From a virus: 25,891 nt of DNA. The position numbers and the translations under genes were made by a program. The DNA is taken from IMG/VR virus record IMGVR_UViG_3300044961_000024, positions 1 to 25,891 of that record; one strand, written 5' to 3'. Below, piece by piece: positions 22,449 through 25,891 of the stretch. The notes under the pieces are model-generated. The model made no database searches and had not been told where the DNA came from. It saw only the letters and a list, made by a program, of their open reading frames with translations. Numbering within the stretch: the stretch's first letter is position 1; each line of letters begins with the position of its first letter.

Positions 22449-24795
22449 GTCCAAAAAGGCAACCGTCGGCTACTGGTATGCCTTCTCGATCCACATGGGC
22501 GCTTGCCGCGGTCCGATCAACGCGCTCAGGCACATCAAGGTCGGCGACCTGACCGCGTGGCAAGGCGAAGTGACCAGCAGCACCGAGTTCAGCATCGACC
22601 AGCCGGCCCTGTTCGGCGGCGAGGAGAGAGAGGGCGGCATCGTCGGTACGTTCGGCGTGTGGATGGGGGAGGCCACGCAGACGTTCTCCGCGACGTTCAA
22701 GGCGCTCCTGGGCGGGCTCGTGCCGGACTTCCGGGGCGTCACGACGTTTACGTATCAAGGGAAGGTTACTGCCAACAATCCATACCCGAAGCCGTGGGCG
22801 TTCCGCCTTGCGCGATGGGACGCGGGATGGGACATCGACCCGGAGAATCCGCTTCGGCAGACCCCGTGGTATCCGGCGAAGGCACGCATCCTGCTGAGCG
22901 ACGGGCGCGGCGGATACATCTACGCGATGAACCCGGCGCACATCCTCTACGAGTGCTACACGAACCGCCTGTGGGGTCGCGGACACGATCCGAGCAGGCT
23001 GGCCGAGGAGTATTTCATCTCGGCTGCCAATGTGCTCTGTGACGAAGGATTCGGCCTCTGCCTGAAGTGGCAACGTCGGGGCGACATCTCCGAGTTCATC
23101 AACACGGTGCTCAATCACATCGGCGCGGTGCAGCGGATAGACCCGACAACGGGTAAGGTCGCGATCAAGTTGATCCGCAACGACTATGACCCTGAAAACC
23201 TCGTCGTGTTTGGCTACGACACTGGACTCATCTCGATCGAGGAGGACGAGACCGGCGGTGGCGATAGCGCGTACAGCGAGGTCGTCGTCAAGTACGTGGA
23301 TGCGGCTACCGGCGAAGAAGCAATGGAGCGTGCGCACAGCCTCGCCATCATGCAATCACTCGGCGACGTGGCGAGCACGACGGCGGCCTACCCCGGCATC
23401 CCGACAGCCGCGCTTGCGCAGCGGGTCGCCACGCGCGACTTGAACCAGCAAGCCGCCTTCCTGAAGAAGTTCAAGTTGGTGCTCGATCGCCGCGGGTGGC
23501 TCCTCGGCCTGGGCGACGTGTTCAAGGTTACTGCGGCCGACCGTGGGCTCGCCCAAGTGATCCTCCGCGTCGGATCGATAAACGACAGCGAGCTGAAGGA
23601 TGGCCGGATCACCGTTACGGCCATTCAAGATGTGTTCGGCCTGCCGGAGACCGGCTATGCGGCCCCGCAGTTGCCGGGCGCGTGGCTGCCGCCGAACAAC
23701 ACGGCGATCGCCGTAAACGAGCGGCGGATTGAAGAAGTCACGTACCGCGACCTCGTGCGCACGCTATCACCGGCCGACCTCGCTTCGGTGGACGACACTG
23801 ACAGCCGCGTGGCGATCATCGCCGCGGCGCCGACCGGAACGTCGATCAACTACGACATCGCCAGCGCCGCGACCGGCGAAGACCTCGCCGTTCGAGGCAG
23901 CGGGGACTGGACGCTATCAGCCGTGCTAGATGAGGCAGTCGGCTGGTACGACACGGCTCTCGCGTTCTCTGCTGACGCGGACCTTTCATCTGTTCTTGTC
24001 GGCGAGGAAATCCTTGTCGATGACGAGTTGATGCGCGTCGATGCTGTTGATGACATCGCCAAGACGATCGACGTTGCCCGTGGCGTCGGTGACACGTTGC
24101 CCTCGCCGCACGCGATCGGCGCGCGAGTCTGGTTCGTCGAGGACGCCAAGGGGTCCGATGGCCGAACATACTCGACGGGCGAAGACGTCGAGGTACGCCT
24201 GCTCACGCGCACGCCTAGTGACGTACTCGGCGTCGGCGAGGCGCCCGGCGATACGGTGACGATCGGCGCGCGTCAGGCTCGCCCGTACCCGCCCGGCAAC
24301 CTTCAGATCAACGGTACGCCGTTTGGCACGTTCCAAGACGACCTTATGGTCGCCACGGGCGACGTCGTGCTGACCTGGGCACATCGCGATCGCGTCGCGC
24401 AGGAAGACCAGTTGGTCGAGCACGATGCGGCCAGCGTTGGCCCCGAGGCTGGCACGACATACACCGTCGAAGTGCGTGACGGTGCCACGTTGCTGCGGAC
24501 GGCGTCGGGCATAAGCGGCACGACCTGGACATACGACGGCACCATGATTAGCGCGGACGGCGAGCCGACAGAAGAAGCCTGGACGTTCAATGTCCGCTCG
24601 GTCCGCGGCGGCCTGCCTTCGTGGCAGGAGTACGAAGTGAGGGTGCATCGAAGGTTGAGCCGGACGCTGATCGCCGCCGGGCCGAACGTCGTTGTCGGCA
24701 CCGGATTCTCGCCAACCGTTGCGGCGGATTGGCTCCTCGTTGCGCAGACCGGAGCGGCGGTTACGCGCGGTTTCCCGCCAGTCCTGGCGCTGTGA
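22441..24795 (+). CDS. Tail tip protein, J-like central hub/fibre
   Basis: A 784-residue tip protein. Start GTG 22441 (MGKSKKATVGYWYAFSIHMG). The first 130 residues hold FRGVTTFTYQGKVTANNPYP and PKPWAFRLARW, typical of J-like proteins that form the central cone; 150-400 is the phage-tail_3-like hub region (PAHILYECYTNRLWGRGHDP, AYSEVVVKYVDAATG); about 500-620 is a beta module (EEILVDDELMRVDAVDD); about 620-755 looks like a fibronectin-III-like domain (RPYPPGNLQINGT, TYTVEVRDGATLL, SVRGGLPSWQEYEVRVHR). It is shorter than lambda J (1132 residues) and ends without a long fibre, so receptor contact may be completed by the products downstream. Confidence 0.88.
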   Translation: MGKSKKATVGYWYAFSIHMGACRGPINALRHIKVGDLTAWQGEVTSSTEFSIDQPALFGGEEREGGIVGTFGVWMGEATQTFSATFKALLGGLVPDFRGVTTFTYQGKVTANNPYPKPWAFRLARWDAGWDIDPENPLRQTPWYPAKARILLSDGRGGYIYAMNPAHILYECYTNRLWGRGHDPSRLAEEYFISAANVLCDEGFGLCLKWQRRGDISEFINTVLNHIGAVQRIDPTTGKVAIKLIRNDYDPENLVVFGYDTGLISIEEDETGGGDSAYSEVVVKYVDAATGEEAMERAHSLAIMQSLGDVASTTAAYPGIPTAALAQRVATRDLNQQAAFLKKFKLVLDRRGWLLGLGDVFKVTAADRGLAQVILRVGSINDSELKDGRITVTAIQDVFGLPETGYAAPQLPGAWLPPNNTAIAVNERRIEEVTYRDLVRTLSPADLASVDDTDSRVAIIAAAPTGTSINYDIASAATGEDLAVRGSGDWTLSAVLDEAVGWYDTALAFSADADLSSVLVGEEILVDDELMRVDAVDDIAKTIDVARGVGDTLPSPHAIGARVWFVEDAKGSDGRTYSTGEDVEVRLLTRTPSDVLGVGEAPGDTVTIGARQARPYPPGNLQINGTPFGTFQDDLMVATGDVVLTWAHRDRVAQEDQLVEHDAASVGPEAGTTYTVEVRDGATLLRTASGISGTTWTYDGTMISADGEPTEEAWTFNVRSVRGGLPSWQEYEVRVHRRLSRTLIAAGPNVVVGTGFSPTVAADWLLVAQTGAAVTRGFPPVLAL

Positions 24796-24805
24796 CAAAA
24801 AACCA

Positions 24806-24833
24806 TTTACTGTAATGAGGTGTCTGCTATGGT
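24806..24833 (+). promoter_or_regulatory. Possible sigma-70-like promoter before the fibre-module genes
   Basis: The 74-nt gap 24796-24869 is the longest AT-rich non-coding spot in the window. TTTACT (24806-24811) and TATGGT (24828-24833) are spaced by 16 nt; each matches 4 of 6 consensus bases. It is weak evidence, but it is the only gap here that looks like a promoter. Confidence 0.25.
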
Positions 24834-24869
24834 GCAACTCTCAATGACTGACCGGTCGAGGGATCACAC

Positions 24870-25316
24870 ATGACCGTTGGAGCCTTCGCGCTTTACGGCT
24901 TGGCCAAGGAGGAGATCATTGCGGGCACCATCGCGCTCGCGTCGGATGATTTCTCTGCGATCCTCGTCGGAAGTTCATACACACCGGACCTTGCTGCGGA
25001 TGAGACGTACGCGGACGTGTCCGCCCACGAAGCCAGCGGCGCGGGATACACGACAGGAGGTATTGACATCGGGTCGATCGGCGTCAGCCGGGTCGGCGCT
25101 GTCGTAACTCTCGATTCTGCGGTGACGTTGGCTTGGCCGGCGTCGAGCATCACGGCGAAGTATCTCGTGCTGGTCCGCCGCGCCGGAGTGTCGCTGGCTC
25201 CGACTGACCGGCTGCTCGGTGTCCTCAACCTCAACACGAACGGCGGGTCGGTACATACGGCCGGCGGCACGCTCGAAGTCCAATGGAACCCGAACGGCAT
25301 CTACGAGTTCAACTGA
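24870..25316 (+). CDS. Small tail/virion structural protein (paralogue A)
   Basis: A 148-residue beta-rich protein without membrane segment, signal or catalytic motif. It reads FALYGLAKEEIIAGTIALAS at the start, then TPDLAADETYADVSAHEASG and AGYTTGGIDIG, later AKYLVLVRRAGVSLAPTDRL and ends EVQWNPNGIYEFN. The middle pattern (TPD, AD, then GYTTGG, strands, then a Y-V-L-strand and a closing IxxFx end) recurs in the next gene, so the two are probably diverged duplicates. The place after J suggests a tail-tip accessory, fibre-base or chaperone part. GAGGG lies upstream of the ATG. Confidence 0.7.
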   Translation: MTVGAFALYGLAKEEIIAGTIALASDDFSAILVGSSYTPDLAADETYADVSAHEASGAGYTTGGIDIGSIGVSRVGAVVTLDSAVTLAWPASSITAKYLVLVRRAGVSLAPTDRLLGVLNLNTNGGSVHTAGGTLEVQWNPNGIYEFN

Positions 25317-25327
25317 GAAGTCACTTC
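25317..25327. repeat. Palindrome GAAGTSACTTC, site 6
   Basis: GAAGTCACTTC followed by CG, in the non-coding gap directly after the stop of paralogue A, 20 bp before the start of paralogue B. Confidence 0.5.
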
Positions 25328-25347
25328 CGAACCCAGGAGACGGGACC

Positions 25348-25779
25348 ATGGCCACCTATCAGAAGTTCCATCAGTTCGTCGAAGACCTCGCCCGCGGGGT
25401 CCACGATCTGAGTGCAGACACGCTCAAGTTCTATCTGACGAACGCGACGCCCGATGCGGCGGCAGATGCGGTCAAGGCCGATCTCGCGGAGATCGCTGGC
25501 GGCAATGGCTACACCGCGGGCGGCGTGACTCCGGCGATCACTTCGGCCGTGCAGACGGGCGGCACGTTCAAGTTGGTCCTGGCCGACCCGGCGGTCATCA
25601 CCGCGAGCGGCGGTTCGATCGGGCCGTTCCGCTACGTCGTACTATACAACGACACGCCCACGTCGCCGGCTGACCCGCTCATCGCGTGGTGGGACTACGG
25701 GTCGGCGCTGACGATCCCGGATGGCGAGTCGTTCACGATCGACTGCGACCCGACGACCGGCGTTCTGACGATCGCCTGA
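25348..25779 (+). CDS. Small tail/virion structural protein (paralogue B)
   Basis: A 143-residue protein starting MATYQKFHQFVEDLARGVHD at 25348 behind CCAGGAGA; an earlier in-frame start at 25219 is inside the previous gene and is not used. It has LKFYLTNATPDAAADAVKAD, then GGNGYTAGGVTPAI, FRYVVLYNDTPTSPADPLIA and a C-terminal TIDCDPTTGVLTIA. Such proteins are frequent near tail-fibre genes of phages, with no proven function. The shared pattern with the gene before (TPD, GYTxGG, Y-V-L strand) suggests a duplication. I expect a virion-surface or fibre-attachment role. Confidence 0.75.
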   Translation: MATYQKFHQFVEDLARGVHDLSADTLKFYLTNATPDAAADAVKADLAEIAGGNGYTAGGVTPAITSAVQTGGTFKLVLADPAVITASGGSIGPFRYVVLYNDTPTSPADPLIAWWDYGSALTIPDGESFTIDCDPTTGVLTIA

Positions 25780-25789
25780 CGGTGACGCC

Positions 25790-25891
25790 ATGAGCGACAG
25801 CAAGGTCTCCGCGCTGACGGCGGCGCCCACGCCGCTTGATGAGGACTGGCTGCTCAAACTGAGCAAGGGCACGCCGGACAATCTCGACCGG
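25790..25891 (+). CDS. Start of a tail-fibre-type protein, truncated by window end
   Basis: Thirty-four codons of an open frame starting MSDSKVSALTAAPTPLDEDW. The pattern SDxKVSALTAAxTPL followed by a short strand is a usual opening of phage fibre or collar-type proteins, where it serves attachment to the tail. The rest is outside the window, so length and C-terminal receptor domain are unknown. It begins 10 nt after the preceding stop. Confidence 0.6.
   Translation, partial: MSDSKVSALTAAPTPLDEDWLLKLSKGTPDNLDR

Noticed and set aside
24844-24873. A 9-codon leader peptide (MTDRSRDHT) overlapping the start at 24870
   Set aside because: No ribosome site before its ATG and no regulatory codon run; it is too short to support.
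1-25891. tRNA genes, CRISPR arrays, insertion sequences, attachment sites
   Set aside because: No cloverleaf-like sequence, no regularly spaced repeats, no transposase, no integrase or att-like duplication was seen by reading; the gaps between genes are all below 100 bases.

Overview
The window is a contiguous, all-plus-strand stretch of a siphovirus-type phage or prophage genome: DNA-modification and nuclease genes, then packaging, head and tail genes. It is GC-rich, with a strong G/C third-position bias that produces many long antisense shadow frames. The GC content, codon use and the BR0599-type tail hub suggest a high-GC proteobacterial host, most likely an alphaproteobacterium; this is inference, since no host gene or attachment site is in view. 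I see no tRNA, CRISPR array, insertion sequence, integrase, repressor or lysis gene.

Layout. 1-3530: a 5'-truncated DNA methyltransferase, a second methyltransferase, a VRR-NUC nuclease and a SNF2-type helicase, each overlapping the next. 3527-6239: terminase small and large (GpA-type) subunits. 6247-11256: a lambda-style head module in lambda order: gpW-like, portal (B-like), S49 prohead protease (C-like) with an in-frame internal start that looks like a nested scaffold (Nu3-like), decoration protein (D-like) and major capsid protein (E-like). 11318-13887: connector and tail-completion genes (FI/FII/Z/U-like positions) and the tail tube protein. 13960-14663: tail assembly chaperones joined by an apparent -1 ribosomal frameshift at GGGAAAC (G/GT arrangement). 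14653-18666: a 1337-residue tape measure. 18670-24795: tail-tip genes: a large distal-tail-like protein with an extra C-terminal half, a BR0599 hub with four conserved-looking cysteines, two small proteins and a J-like protein. 24870-25891: two related small structural proteins and the start of a third tail or fibre gene, cut by the window end.

How it works together. The terminase cuts and pumps DNA through the portal into a capsid built from the E-like protein on the scaffold, matured by the S49 protease and stabilised by the D-like protein. gpW/FII/Z/U-like proteins join head to tail. G/GT chaperones load the tape measure, around which the tube polymerises. The distal, hub and J-like proteins form the tip, and the last genes probably add host-contact proteins. 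The methyltransferases probably modify the phage genome; VRR-NUC plus SNF2 is probably a DNA-processing pair.

Features most worth a second look: a 48-bp near-perfect direct repeat precisely flanking the second methyltransferase (a gene-cassette signature), the frameshift site, the nested scaffold start, an extra domain inserted in the decoration protein, strong hairpins directly after the two most abundant virion proteins, and an 11-bp palindrome GAAGTSACTTC present six times.
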